Below, one piece after another: positions 44,001 through 53,219 of a stretch of 64,000 nucleotides of DNA (positions are counted from its first letter, which is position 1; the number at the start of each line of letters is the position of its first letter). This DNA comes from Roridomyces roridus (lineage: Eukaryota; Basidiomycota; Agaricomycetes; Agaricales; Mycenaceae). Where the stretch lies: contig JARKIF010000075.1 in the NCBI GenBank assembly GCA_029378245.1, positions 91,768 through 155,767 of the forward strand, read 5' to 3'. Made by a program: the position numbers and the translations under genes. Below the pieces are notes generated by a model that was given only the letters and a program-made list of their open reading frames with translations, was not told the origin of the DNA and did no database searches.

Positions 44001-45356
44001 CACGTGCAACAGTTCTGCTACGCTCAAAAGGCAATTTCTTCATTTTCCCCAAAGCACAAGGTTCGCAAAATTCTGGGACCCCTGTGAGTGAAGTGATTCC
44101 TGGTAGTTGACGACTTCGGAACATATGACGAAGGCTCTCGAAATTTGTATGCCCTAATCTCCTATGCAAGTCATTGATGTCTATGGCATGCAGCGCCCTT
44201 GGGTCAGTTCCGAGGGGCTCACACTGTACACGGTAGAGACCATGCTTATGTGTGGCTTCCAGGGCAATGTCCTTGGTCTCATCATGCTCAACAGTGCAGT
44301 GGTTTCCTACAAAATGAGAGCCAAGTTTCTTTGCAGCCAGTTGGTGGACTGAAATCAGAGTAACTGTGAATGCTGGGACCAAAAGTGCATTTTCAATTGA
44401 AAGTTCAACCATTCCACGTTTGGTTTTGCAGGATAGACGCATGGTACCTGTTGCAATAGCTTCGCATGAAGAATTATCACCAAGGCGTACATTTCTTGGA
44501 GGATCAAGACGGCGTAGAGAGGACATGTCGAAGGATTTCACATTCCCAGTCATTGTGCAGGAAGCACCAGAGTCAATGAGCACATAACGGCGGCCAGTAG
44601 AGTCCTTGACCTGAAGATGGCCATTTGAGTCACACGCAACATAAGCAGAAATCTTCTTGTATAGAGCAGAGGAAACATAAGCTATGTTTGCTTCATTGTC
44701 TGAATCCGATTCCCCATCATTTGCTGGATTAGCCTGCTCATCCCTGGCTTTAGCCTTGCTCATCCCACGCTTCTGTTTGCCCTGTTCCTTTCGATTCCTC
44801 TCTGCTGCCTTGATAGCATGGCAATCGGCTGTGTTATGTGTGTTTGATTTGTGGAACACACAGTAACGTTCCGAGGCTGCATTGGCTTTAGCAGAGGTGG
44901 TGTCTGAATCACTAGAATTTTCCTCAATGGGATCTGCGTGGGCTAGAAGCTTGGTTTCAACATCATCCAGAGCCAGTTTGGCTCCAGCAGCTACAGAGCC
45001 AGTGATAGAGGATTTGAGAGCTTTGAAAGTCACAGTGTCTGGAAGAGTGAGGAGAAGCTGTAAAGGCTGCAAGTCTGCATCCAAGGAGTATCCAAGGGAG
45101 TCAAGCCGGTCGAGCATGTTTCTGAACCGCTCGAGGTGCTTGTCCATGACCGTTAGAGTCACATTGTCCTGTCCCTCCTCCAAACGAAGTTTCAACTTCT
45201 GCAGCTGTAAAAGTGTGCTGAAAGCTATCTCTGTTTTGTTTGCTTTGGAAAAATCCCCCTTGAGAGCATCCCACAGAGCTTTGGAAGCTGAATGGGTCTT
45301 GTACTTTGGGATGAGGGATTTGGCTAGACAAAGACGGATATGACCAAGGGCACGAC

Positions 45357-46111
45357 TAGTGAGCGGCACGAGTATACACTCGCGAGTATGAGTACTCGCA
45401 GAAGTTGGGAAAACCATACTCGCACTCGCACGAGTATTGATGGCGAGTATTCGTGTATTAGTAAGCAACTTTCGCGAGTATTTGCGAGTCGCGAGTAGTT
45501 GCACTCAACGAGTTGGAATACTCGCGAGTTGCAAATTATTTGTGAGTTATTCATGAGTATCATATATTTCAGTTACCAAACTATGTACTATCATCATCAA
45601 TGACAATAACTGTCGCTGATCCTGAGGCTTCTGCTGTAGCAGGGGCCTTCCACTTCTTGTTCCGTGTCCAACCCTCTGCAAGCTGCTTCTCAAACTCAGC
45701 AACTGCTATCAAGTCCAGGTCACTGGCCCACTGGCCGACCATCACAGTGGAATGGGCTGATTGCTCACTCAGTTGGTTGCGGAGTTTCGTTACTGTTCCT
45801 CCTGATGAACAGGTAGTGACTGATAGGTAAATTGAATTCTGTACAGGAATAGACATGCATTATGGAGTGATTGCCACATGCTGGCATGCCGAGTGATGCC
45901 GAGTGATGCCGGTGATCAAATTGCCTATCTGGGTCTGTTCCATGAGCTTACGGTAGCCAGGCAAATACTCGCGAGTACCAAGGTTTTTGGAAACCAATAC
46001 TCGCACTCGCACGAGTAGCACAGCCACCACCCACTCGCGAGTATGAATACTCATACTCGCGAGTGAAATGCCGCGAGTATTCACAGCACTTGATACTCGT
46101 GCCGCTCCCTA
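45357..46111 (-). mobile_element. 755-bp hAT derivative nested in copia gag
   Basis: The ends are TAGTGAGCGGCACGAGTAT and, on the other strand, TAGGGAGCGGCACGAGTAT, each bordered by the 8-base duplication GGCACGAC (45349-45356 and 46112-46119). Eight-base duplications and TAG-starting termini are hallmarks of the hAT superfamily. Both subterminal regions are packed with ACTCGCGAGTA-type palindromes, probably transposase-binding sites. The interior keeps a remnant of the transposase C-terminus (next entry), so this is an internally deleted copy. It inserted after the copia element arrived. Confidence 0.92.
45581..45856 (-). pseudogene. hAT transposase C-terminal remnant
   Basis: The 91-codon frame contains SSGGTVTKLRNQLSEQSAHS followed by TVMVGQWASDLDLI. 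This is the conserved 'S-GG--(V/I)---RN-LS------- W' part of the hAT dimerisation domain (hATC). Nothing of the catalytic core remains. The tail (WTRNKKWKAPATAEASG ... VIVIDDDST) is polar and acidic. Confidence 0.65.
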
Positions 46112-46468
46112 GGCACGACTGTCCCTCTCCTCGAAGGTGTCACGGAGCGGGACTGTGAGAGGAGTGCTAGCAGTACTGGCAGTGGCAGCAGCAGCAGGGG
46201 GTTGGCCATGTTGTACAACAGACCATAAGCCCTTCTCGCGGAGCTCCGACTCTACCTGGATTTCCCAGTCAGGCCAGTCACGCGCGGTGCGGAGCGCCGT
46301 CTGATCCTTATCACGGGAAGCCATGATAGTTATCGATAAGAGTGCGAGTAGGTGTGTAGGATGTGGGGGAGAGGGAGTAGTGTGTCCTGCGAGGAGCACT
46401 TGAGTCTTGAAAGCCTGAGGGTGCTTGAGAGGTAGTCCGGCAGCTAGAAAGCACCGGGGCCCATAACC

Positions 46469-46743
46469 TGTCAGAAGCTAGATAGCGCGGCAATGCGCAG
46501 ACCCTCAGTCGTGGTAAGAGACAAAAGACTGATATATTAAGTACCTAGATAGCGCGGCAATGCGCAGACTACATAGACACTCGTAAGTATGCTAGATACA
46601 TAAGAAAGAGATAAAGGCACGTACCCCTCAGTCGTGGTAAGAGACAAAAGACTGAGGGACACGTGTCGATGGCGTGGACGTGGGTAAGGAAGTGGAGAAG
46701 CCGGGTGTGAAGGCCCGGGGTGGATGATAATCAACTTTTGACA
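46469..46743 (-). repeat. 5' LTR of the copia element
   Basis: It is the same as the 40797-41071 repeat as far as I can see and would hold the element's promoter. The 5-base duplication TCTCC follows it at 46744. Confidence 0.95.
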
Positions 46744-46965
46744 TCTCCTACAGACTCCCCTCGCCGCCCTCCTGCGTGCCGCGTGCCTAAACCACCCTCG
46801 AGATCCTACAAGACTGCACCTGCCGACGCTGCGATTTGCGAGTGACCGCAAGGCGACTCGCAGACGAGATCGTCACACTCGAAGCGCCTGCTCTGCGCAT
46901 CAATGGCATGATTGTGACGGCTATTTTGACGACGGAGATGTAGAAGAGGATGGTCAGGTCGATCT

Positions 46966-47351
46966 GGCGGGACGTGTGTCTCTGTCACATCCGTCTGCCG
47001 ATGCTTTTGTGGCGTTGAGCCGAGGGCTACATCAGGAAAACCTGAAGTCGCTAATTGTCGGTAATTACCACCATATACCGGAGAATGTCTGATTGTACAT
47101 GATTTTTCTGATGTCTAAGTCCCGATATTTTCGTACAAAATGTTGAATGAATGGCTGACAAGTGTCGACATATGGCCCCATTTGGAACAGGTATCTCTGC
47201 ATTCAGAGCAGATCTCTCTCTTGTTTTTGGACAGATGTACACGAAAGTGAACTATATTGCAGATTAAATACAAGTTATACTGTAGGAGGGTACCGGGAAG
47301 AGCCTATTTACTAAAGATGAAAGTCCATTGGGTATCTAGACGAGCACGGAA
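46966..47351. other. no gene recognised
   Basis: This may contain further, decayed deubiquitinase sequence at its left edge. I see no other feature. Confidence 0.35.
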
Positions 47352-48750
47352 CTAGTCATCCAGGTGGAGAAGGTCCATCGCGGCATCATGCATCTGAGAC
47401 CCCGAGCCATAACCCACAGCAGTATTCGCCCAGAGGGCTTTGAATCGGGATCCCGGCGGCTCAGAGCCCTTTGCCCTTTGCAAAGGGCTTTGGCCAAAGC
47501 CCATCTCAGAGCCCTAGTATTTTTTATTATTTTATTATTTAAAAGGTCCAGTAGGGATCGCCAGTGTCCCCGGCCATCTACTTAGTAGAGCGGAATGGGA
47601 TGATTGGGAATTCCGAATGGGAATGGGAAGCGAGGAAGTGTGGGCATGGGGTAGACAAGTGGGGCTTCATAGGTGTTAGGCCTGCGGAGAGGGAGGCGGA
47701 CAATGGCATGCGACGAGGTCGGAGGGGCCCATTGTTCGCTGCGGCTGTCGGCTGTCGGTCAAGCGGTGTCGACGCGTCATTGCGGTGACGCATCAGCGAT
47801 CTGAGTTGCACGTGATCTCAGAGCCCTCTGAAGGGCTTTGAACTCGACGAAAATTTTCAGAGCCCTCTGCACAGAGCCCTCAAAGGGTTCTGAGCTCAGA
47901 GGGCTTTGCCCTTTGGGCGAACACTGACCCACAGTGTTGACGGCGGTGTTGAGGCTGTGTGGAGTGAGCATAGTGGCAACTGAGAAAGAAATACGCACGC
48001 AGCATTAATGAAGAGCTTCTCCATCAGACCCTCGTATTGCAACGGCTTCTTCTTGTAGATCTTCTCCAAGATGGCCAGGTATGTGTCGTACGCATCCTGG
48101 ACGGTCTTGCCCTCGAAATCCGAGGGGATCAGACTGCCCGAGGCGAGATCCGAGAGGGCGCTGAAGATCTAGAACACGGTAAGCTTGTATAAAAAACCAG
48201 AGGTGAGAAAAGTATGATACCGCCGCGCAAGCCAGAGCCAACAAAGGGCGAAGCATCAGCGGATTCCCTGCCGGGCTGCGGGGCAGGAGATCCGAAATGC
48301 GCCCCATGATGGCGCCTTGGCCACGGTAGAAATGGCCGGCGACATGAGCCACGGCAGGGTTTTCAAACGGCCGTGTATACATCGGCTTACCGGGCTGTGG
48401 GCAAATGTCAATAAACAGAGCTCGATGAGGAACATTACATTCACCTTAAGTGTATTCGTTTCCGGGTCGACAGACTAGGAATGACTTCATTATTGTGCGG
48501 CAAATATCACATTTGAGGACACTTACGTCGGGTTTATGGAGGTAGATGAAAGTCTGACCATTGAGGAGCTCCTGGACACGAGCGGCGTTGTCCGACTGCA
48601 CCTTGTAGTACTGATACAACGCAGCGACGGCACATCTCTTGGCACCGCCGCGGAAGGTGCTGACACGACCATAGAGCTACAAGTCCCGGTTAGTACATGA
48701 CCGGCGACAAGTATAAGGCTTACCAATCCGACGAGGCCTTCAGAGAGGCT
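47352..48750 (-). pseudogene. DUF6532-like gene, split by a MITE and 5'-truncated
   Basis: Minus-strand exons can be chained from about 48750: a short exon ending VGL, then LYGRVSTFRGGAKRCAVAAL ... NGQTFIYLHKPD (48676-48527), SVDPETNTLK, PGKPMYTRPFENPAVAHVAGHFYRGQGAIMGRI ... ALACAA, IFSALSDLASGSLIPSDFEGKTVQDAYDTYLAIL, and a last exon ending AAMDLLHLDD (stop 47354-47352). The 'RVSTFRG' start, the mid-domain 'PF.NPA.......F' and the helical end match the DUF6532 domain widespread in Agaricomycetes, of unknown function. The last exon is cut by the 507-bp MITE at 47420-47926. On the 5' side the gene runs into duplicated GH5 intron sequence at about 48770. Confidence 0.6.
47420..47926. mobile_element. 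507-bp hAT-type MITE
   Basis: The ends CAGTATTCGCCCAGAGGG and, inverted, CAGTGTTCGCCCAAAGGG lie next to an exact 8-base duplication ACCCACAG (47412-47419, 47927-47934). The subterminal parts are full of AGAGCCCT/AGGGCTTT palindromes. It has no transposase frame. Removing it and one duplication restores the reading frame at the end of the DUF6532-like gene, which dates it after that gene was in place. Confidence 0.88.
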
Positions 48751-48771
48751 TCTGCTCCTCTCGGTGTCTTG

Positions 48772-49544
48772 TCGTCGCCGCTCGCGGATGTGTGCAGAGG
48801 GCAGCCGGTGTGGCTGCTACTGCCCGTCGTGGCTGCTCTCTCGCACATCTGGCGGTGCTTGGCAAGGAATCCTGGCCCATTGTCCTCACCACGTCATCAC
48901 CCTCTACCGTGCCTAGCGCGTGTGATTCTCACCAGACGCTAATCTGTGAGGTCACCTTTCTCTTTCGAGGGCCCACCGTCTTATACCTTGCCAGGCTACA
49001 ATCACTCTGGCAAATTCGGGCAGGTCAACTTCCTCAACGGTCAGATGGGCGTCGCGAATGCGCAGCGTGCGCTGGACTACATTCGGACGATCACGGAATT
49101 CATCTCGCAGCCCGAGTGGAAGAACCTCATTCCTGTCTTTGGGATTGTGAATGAGGCGCTGCTACACACCATCGGGCGACCGCAGCTGACGAGCTTGTGT
49201 GTCTCCTTCCCTCCTGCTCCTGCTCCTCCTGACTCACGGCTCTGCAGCTACCTGGAGGCGCACGATATGATTCGCGGGATCACGGGCTACGGCGAGGGAA
49301 ATGGACCGTATATATCGATCCACGACGGCTTTGACGGCGTTCCTAACTGGGCGGGCTTCCTCCAGGGCTCAGACCGCATCATCCTCGACACGCACCCGTA
49401 CTTTGCGTTTGACGGGTCGCCGAACGATGCGCCCATTGCTACGGGCACGGACCCAAGCAACGCGGGTGGTATTTGGCCGAAGCAGGCTTGTAATGCCTGG
49501 GGGCCGTCCATCAATACCAGGTACGTTTTCTCGAGAGTCTGTCT
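48772..49544 (+). repeat. duplicated internal segment of the GH5 gene
   Basis: 48772-48945 is a shortened copy of the long GH5 intron (TCGTCGCCGCTCGCGGATGTG ... CCACGTCATCACC). 48950-49544 matches 25340-25935 almost base for base, covering the exons from GYNHSGKFG to SINT. The exon YIIRMLGWARKYG ... TIPGSQN that lies between them in the parent is missing. The high similarity says the duplication is recent. Confidence 0.85.
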
Positions 49545-49779
49545 ATCAGGTGTCGCACGGTTGACGGCAGAAGAGGCCAGCGAGTTGGGTTTCCCGGGGT
49601 TACGTATGGAGGTGAAGGTGCACGGAATCTTTTTGGGCGAGAAGGATTGCACGGGAATCCGCCAATTTCATGCTGCCAAAGGCTATGATCCAGATGGGGT
49701 GGACATGGCAAGGGAAATGGGATACCCAATCTTTGAGTTGATCTGCACAAAGGAAGAGTTACATGCTCACTGTGAGTGA
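48946..49779 (+). CDS. chimeric open frame: GH5 core piece fused to ten-exon-family end
   Basis: This is one uninterrupted frame of 277 codons. The first about 200 residues are the middle of the GH5 catalytic domain, including the acid/base-type FGIVNEAL and, unspliced but in frame, the small intron after RPQLTS. After FSRV the frame enters GVARLTAEEASELGFPGL and continues through the 'QFHAAKGYDPDG' region of the ten-exon family. The GH5 nucleophile (GEFSN) and N-terminus are absent, so glucanase activity is not expected. The join falls in the parent GH5 intron just after its donor (CCAG|GTACGT). Whether it is expressed is unknown. It is at least a structurally clean gene fusion. Confidence 0.5.
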   Translation: MRSPFSFEGPPSYTLPGYNHSGKFGQVNFLNGQMGVANAQRALDYIRTITEFISQPEWKNLIPVFGIVNEALLHTIGRPQLTSLCVSFPPAPAPPDSRLCSYLEAHDMIRGITGYGEGNGPYISIHDGFDGVPNWAGFLQGSDRIILDTHPYFAFDGSPNDAPIATGTDPSNAGGIWPKQACNAWGPSINTRYVFSRVCLSGVARLTAEEASELGFPGLRMEVKVHGIFLGEKDCTGIRQFHAAKGYDPDGVDMAREMGYPIFELICTKEELHAHCE

Positions 49780-50187
49780 ATTCTTCATTAACTGATAGCT
49801 CACATATATAACGGGAGGGTAGTGCGAGCCGTTGGGTTAGATGAAGAATCTGATGAAGATCGCTTTGAAGATGCCGATGATGAACACAAGGCGGAGGAGG
49901 GAGCTTCAACTTGGTCCTGGAAAAAGATGGTGAAGTCCTGGAAGTCCCGGATGGTGAGATTTCCCGGATTCTATCCAGCACTGATCACAAATTGCTCATG
50001 CTGCAGAGGTCGGGCCAAGATCAGTCCATCCGCATCGAGAAGAAAAGTGCCAAAGGAAAAGGCTTATGGCAAGCACTGCTCAAGTTGAAGTCCGTAAGTG
50101 GTGTCCCGCAGACTTTCTTACCCCTGCTCTCTCTGAACACAACATCAATTAGCGTCAATCGTCGAGCAACCAGACAAGGCGGAAATG
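49545..50187 (+). pseudogene. 3' fragment of the ten-exon family, copy 3
   Basis: This matches 31695-32297 closely and extends a little further 5' (ARLTAEEASELGFPGL). The last exons and their GT-AG introns are intact to the stop at about 50187 (QTRRKWK-less variant ending NQTRRK/NE). The start is fused to the GH5 segment. No independent start codon or promoter is visible. Confidence 0.65.
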
Positions 50188-50458
50188 AGCGACGGCTCAC
50201 ATCCCAGACTGCTCTTCATCTATCGGGCTGGCCCTTATTGCCGTGAACTTTGGATTCCTCATGGACGAGTTACTGTAGTGGGATGGTCTTGATATTTTGC
50301 TTTAGTGAGGGCATGTACTTTCTTCAATGATGCCTGTATTTAGTTTGGGATCTGTTATTGGAGTTTCTGAACAATTTGGACCATGTCTGAGGCCTGGACA
50401 TCACCTACAGGCTACGGCCCTGACTTTTGCCCAGACATCCGGACTGTGACCGGAAGAC
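50188..50458. other. duplicated 3' flank
   Basis: It corresponds to 32298-32568 of the sister block (for example GGGATGGTCTTGATATTTTGC and CATGTCTGAGGCCTGGACAT / CATGTCTTAAGCCTGGACAT). No gene is present. Confidence 0.55.
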
Positions 50459-51176
50459 CTGGCTTTGAGGCCATTGCTCGCGTATGGCAGAAACGATTCC
50501 GCTTTTGTCAGCATCTCAAATTGCGAGCTTTTCAACATTGCATAGAATACAGGGCCCCAGCTGGTGTCCAACATGATACATCACTCGAACCTAGCTATCA
50601 CGAAGTCGATTGGGAAATGGTCCACTGGCCGCCGCCGGTCGCCGGTTGCAGCATCAAGATGCCGAGCTCGCCGGGCTCCTCTGGTGCGACATCAATGACG
50701 CATTGGGTTAGATACTATGTATGCAGCATGGGACTGGAGATGTCGAAGGCAGTTGAATGCCTCAAGGTCTGTTGGGGCCGAAAATTCAATCATCAGTGGT
50801 ACATCTTCGCACCGCAGGCGCCCAGAACTGGAACGGCAGCGTCGGCAAATGTTACTATTAGCGTTGATCAACACCGGCCTTCTTATTGCCACGCGGATAT
50901 GTGACAATGTAGAAAACAAGATGCATGGCTCGGATCTGCCATGCCGAAGTATTGAGCATAAGTAGAAGCAAGCCGTGAGATGTGTTGCCTTCACATCAGA
51001 TGGGTACTACCTGATACGAGTCGCCGGTTGGTCGCCGGTGCGTCGGAGACAGCTGATTCGGCGATGCATCAGGAAATCTACAGGTCATGGGATTCGAATT
51101 TCCAAATGGGCATCGAGGATGGTTTGATGAAAGGGGGGATTCATAAAGAACGATTCCTAATAAGTAGGAATCGTAA
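50459..51176. other. 718-base segment absent from the sister block
   Basis: In the 32.5-kb copy, CTGTGACCGGAAG runs directly into ACGATACTCGCC. Here the same two words are about 720 bases apart. The extra DNA has no inverted ends or clear target duplication beyond AC. It holds a T-arm-like GGGATTCGAATTTCC near 51092 and short unassigned frames. It is either an insertion here or a deletion there. Confidence 0.55.
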
Positions 51177-51638
51177 CGATACTCGCCGTTCAATTTTTTG
51201 GGAAGTGTTCAACTTGAAGTTGGTTGGACCTGGTTTCTGGCTCTGAATAACTTCCGTTGTGAGGATTTGATTCTTCCGTACTCCTTCAGGAGTTTGTGAG
51301 TCGTGCATTGGTTCAACCTGATTGGTGTGTGCATATGGCATTGGGTTGGGATCTGCACAATGACTATGAGGTATGTAGGGCTCCTTGAAGCCTCTCGCTA
51401 GCCCATTGCTAGCAGGCTCATCAACGACAAATTTCCAACGTGTATTTCTCTTTCTTCCATAAACACCGGGCTCGGCATGTTTGGAACGATTCTCCAAGAT
51501 TATGTTTCGTCTGTGCGGCAGAACCTGAATGAATTGCAATATTTGTCGCACTACAGCTTGATCTCCGTTCCCAATACATATCAGGTTCGGGTTTGGCGAC
51601 GAGCCCGGGCCGTGGCCGGACACCCATTTACATAACAC
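51141..51638 (-). CDS. duplicated unassigned ORF, copy 2
   Basis: The frame from ATG 51638 (MLCKWVSGHGPGSSPNPNL ... HRRNIILEN ... PYIPHSHCADPNPMPYA) parallels copy 1 at 33021. The C-terminal ends differ because the 718-base difference interrupts one of them. A TATATA core lies 10-15 bases upstream. No function is recognised, and the coding nature is doubtful. Confidence 0.3.
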   Translation of the reverse strand: MLCKWVSGHGPGSSPNPNLICIGNGDQAVVRQILQFIQVLPHRRNIILENRSKHAEPGVYGRKRNTRWKFVVDEPASNGLARGFKEPYIPHSHCADPNPMPYAHTNQVEPMHDSQTPEGVRKNQILTTEVIQSQKPGPTNFKLNTSQKIERRVSLRFLLIRNRSL

Positions 51639-51665
51639 AAAGGAGGTATATAAAGCTCATTATTA

Positions 51666-52880
51666 CAGCTAAATGCGGAACATAAGGCGCGGCTCGATTT
51701 TTGTCAAATTTCTTGAGATTTCGATCACTTGCAGTATCTACGCTGTTCTGAGCTCAATTCTCGTCCGATGGCCTTCAAACATGGACCAATCGATTCCCAC
51801 GGTTGTTCTACAGTGCTTAGGACATGAAAATCAATTACATAATACTGTCATTGGATCTAATCACATCAAACAGTGTTTTTTCGCTGTTGCGCACTCTGGA
51901 TGCTATTCCCAGTAGATCATACCATCGGATTGTGCGGAACAGCTAGAGGGAGTATTATTACAGTGCACCAAAGGCTCACTTTGACAACACCTACCGTCTG
52001 TGGGACGAAATACACCTGGGTAATGATGCCCTGTTTCTCCACATACCATGTGCCTCTGGATTGATACCTTGACAAATGAAGGTCACCACACACTCTGGTA
52101 TGCTAAGGAGAGTAAATTGACAGAGTCGTGAGACCTAGGAATCCCCCAGTAGGTACTTAGAGTGTAAATGGTTGAAATTCATGTCCCCTCATGACATGAC
52201 CTAGCAAATGATAAGAACAGATAATCTGTGTGCCATAGGGGCTGTAAAACCACCATGGGAATCTATTGGTTCATATCCGAACACAATCGGACAAGAATTG
52301 GGCTCAGGACGCCATAATCAGTCTAAAAGATCCAACTTTGACAGACATGTTACGTAAATTGTGACTGACGCCGTCGGGCACCGTTCTGCTCGATACCCAG
52401 GGTGCAGATTACCCCCGGATGCGACGGGATTGTCAGATGGGATGTTTCTGCATGGCGCTGCATGCACAGTTTGAACAAAGTCGCCTGCCGCGAGTGGAGA
52501 TGAAGTGGAACAGTAATGGGAGCAGATTTCGACACACCAGCTTTCTCCTTAGTTATCTAGGCACAGAGAAACACCTTGGCGCACTTTATTACACCTACCA
52601 GAGTACCCCAGTCAAATATCGAGACCCCAGGAGATTCCCTTCCCATACTGGTGTGTCAATAGTCGAAATTGATTATCTGCTTCTTTATGGCTGACATGTA
52701 CATGAAATCAATTGACTGGGATACCTCAAGCACTGTAAAAGGATCGCCCGAGTCGTTTGGTCTATGTCCGAAGGCAATCCGATGAGAATTACAGTCAGAA
52801 CAGCGCAATTACTAGAAGTGATCAAAATATCAAGAAATTTGACAAAAATCGAGCCGCGCCTTATGTTCCGCATTTAGCTG
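51666..52880. mobile_element. 1.2-kb element with long inverted repeats, TA-flanked
   Basis: Left end CAGCTAAATGCGGAACATAA and right end (inverted) CAGCTAAATGCGGAACATAA match, and similarity continues for roughly 170-200 bases, through GGCGCGGCTCGATTTTTGTC and the CCAATCGATTCCCACGG region. TA flanks both ends (51664-51665, 52881-52882). A third, inverted copy of the CTCAATTCTCGTCCGATGG-like part lies inside, at about 52235-52310. The long CAG-starting inverted repeats and TA duplication suggest a Tc1/mariner (pogo-like) derivative. No transposase remains. The sister block at 33.05 kb has the empty site (AAAGCTCACTATTAAAG). Confidence 0.8.
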
Positions 52881-53219
52881 TAATGAGAGTTGTGTAATGT
52901 AGTTAGTGTTGGGCCCAGGTACATATGAGTAGTTTATGGTCCATGTAGTAGACATCCACACATTGAATGCATCCACTTCTTGCACTTCTTGCCTTCTTTC
53001 CCTTTGCCACCAGAATGAGCCCACAAGCCACAAACCCCGATGAGCAGCAGAGAATGGGTGCTAAATGACTGATAATCTCAAGATAATCTACGGTAATTTG
53101 CGGTAATCCGGGCTGAGGTTAACCCTCTACCCTAGATTTTGGGTAACATCAGTATTTCAGGGAATTTGGCCGAATTACCTTCGATTACCGGTAATTGGGG
53201 GTAAAATCCCAAAGGAGGC
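52881..53219. other. no gene recognised
   Basis: There is AT-rich sequence with repeated GGTAATTNG/CGGTAAT words near 53085-53200, possibly decayed element ends. It replaces the position of the secreted-peptide gene present in the sister block. Confidence 0.4.

Larger units (their letters stand above)
41059..46323 (-). pseudogene. copia Gag-Pol polyprotein gene, interrupted in gag
   Basis: The frame begins at ATG 46323 (MASRDKDQTALRTARDWPDW, Gag N-terminus) and is open for 70 codons. It is then cut by a hAT element, and resumes at 45348 for about 1,430 codons without a stop to 41059. In order: Gag UBN2-like helices; a zinc-knuckle-like C-x2-H-x4-H-x4-C; protease (VLIDSGASCTMTG); integrase with HRRLGHTNF ... 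CEPCALGK and the DDE core (STDVGG, RTDGGGEFTSKEME); reverse transcriptase (VARGFTQRAGIDYQEVFAPV, VVYVDDLLLAG); and RNase H (YSDADWNGD, STESEYIGL). All catalytic residues that I can check in Pol are present. Only the hAT insertion disables it. Confidence 0.93.
40797..46743 (-). mobile_element. Ty1/copia LTR retrotransposon, complete, very young
   Basis: Two 275-base direct repeats (40797-41071 and 46469-46743) begin TGTCAG and end TGACA, and I see no difference between them. The element is flanked by TCTCC on both sides (40792-40796, 46744-46748). It is transcribed leftwards. After the 5' LTR comes GGTTATGGGCCCCGG, in the primer-binding-site position, and a purine run (GGTCGAGTGGGGG, 41072-41084 on the minus strand) precedes the 3' LTR. 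Domain order in the polyprotein (protease, integrase, reverse transcriptase, RNase H) is that of Ty1/copia. The LTR carries internal duplications (AGATAGCGCGGCAATGCGCA twice, CCCTCAGTCGTGGTAAGAGA twice). A hAT element interrupts its gag. Confidence 0.95.
39930..46965 (+). pseudogene. USP-family deubiquitinase pseudogene split by a retrotransposon
   Basis: Left part (39930-40700): a hydrophobic segment VFPLLVLFVGPALSILIFSSL, then LFPGKLVNMSGTHC, which is the catalytic-Cys box of USP/UBP peptidases. It is followed at once by TAA, then IMDST, then TEALDIPTPVVTQLDTPT and SPFDGLTATRQ ... IQHFAFDSLQLPLDSTGG in shifted frames. Right part (46745-46965): LEILQDCTCRRCDLRVTARRLADEI, the Cys-rich zinc-binding finger of the same family. 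Order and spacing match membrane-anchored Ubp16/USP30-type enzymes. A stop directly after the catalytic Cys, frameshifts and loss of the His box make it non-functional. The copia element lies in one of its introns. Confidence 0.75.

Noticed and set aside
50383..50904. 173-codon plus frame as a new gene
   Set aside because: Its first part is duplicated flank that is non-coding in the sister block, and the rest lies in the unassigned 718-base segment without motifs.
51673..52873. Two short frames starting MRNIRRGSIFVKFL as genes
   Set aside because: They are the two inverted ends of the TA-flanked element read from each side, not independent proteins.
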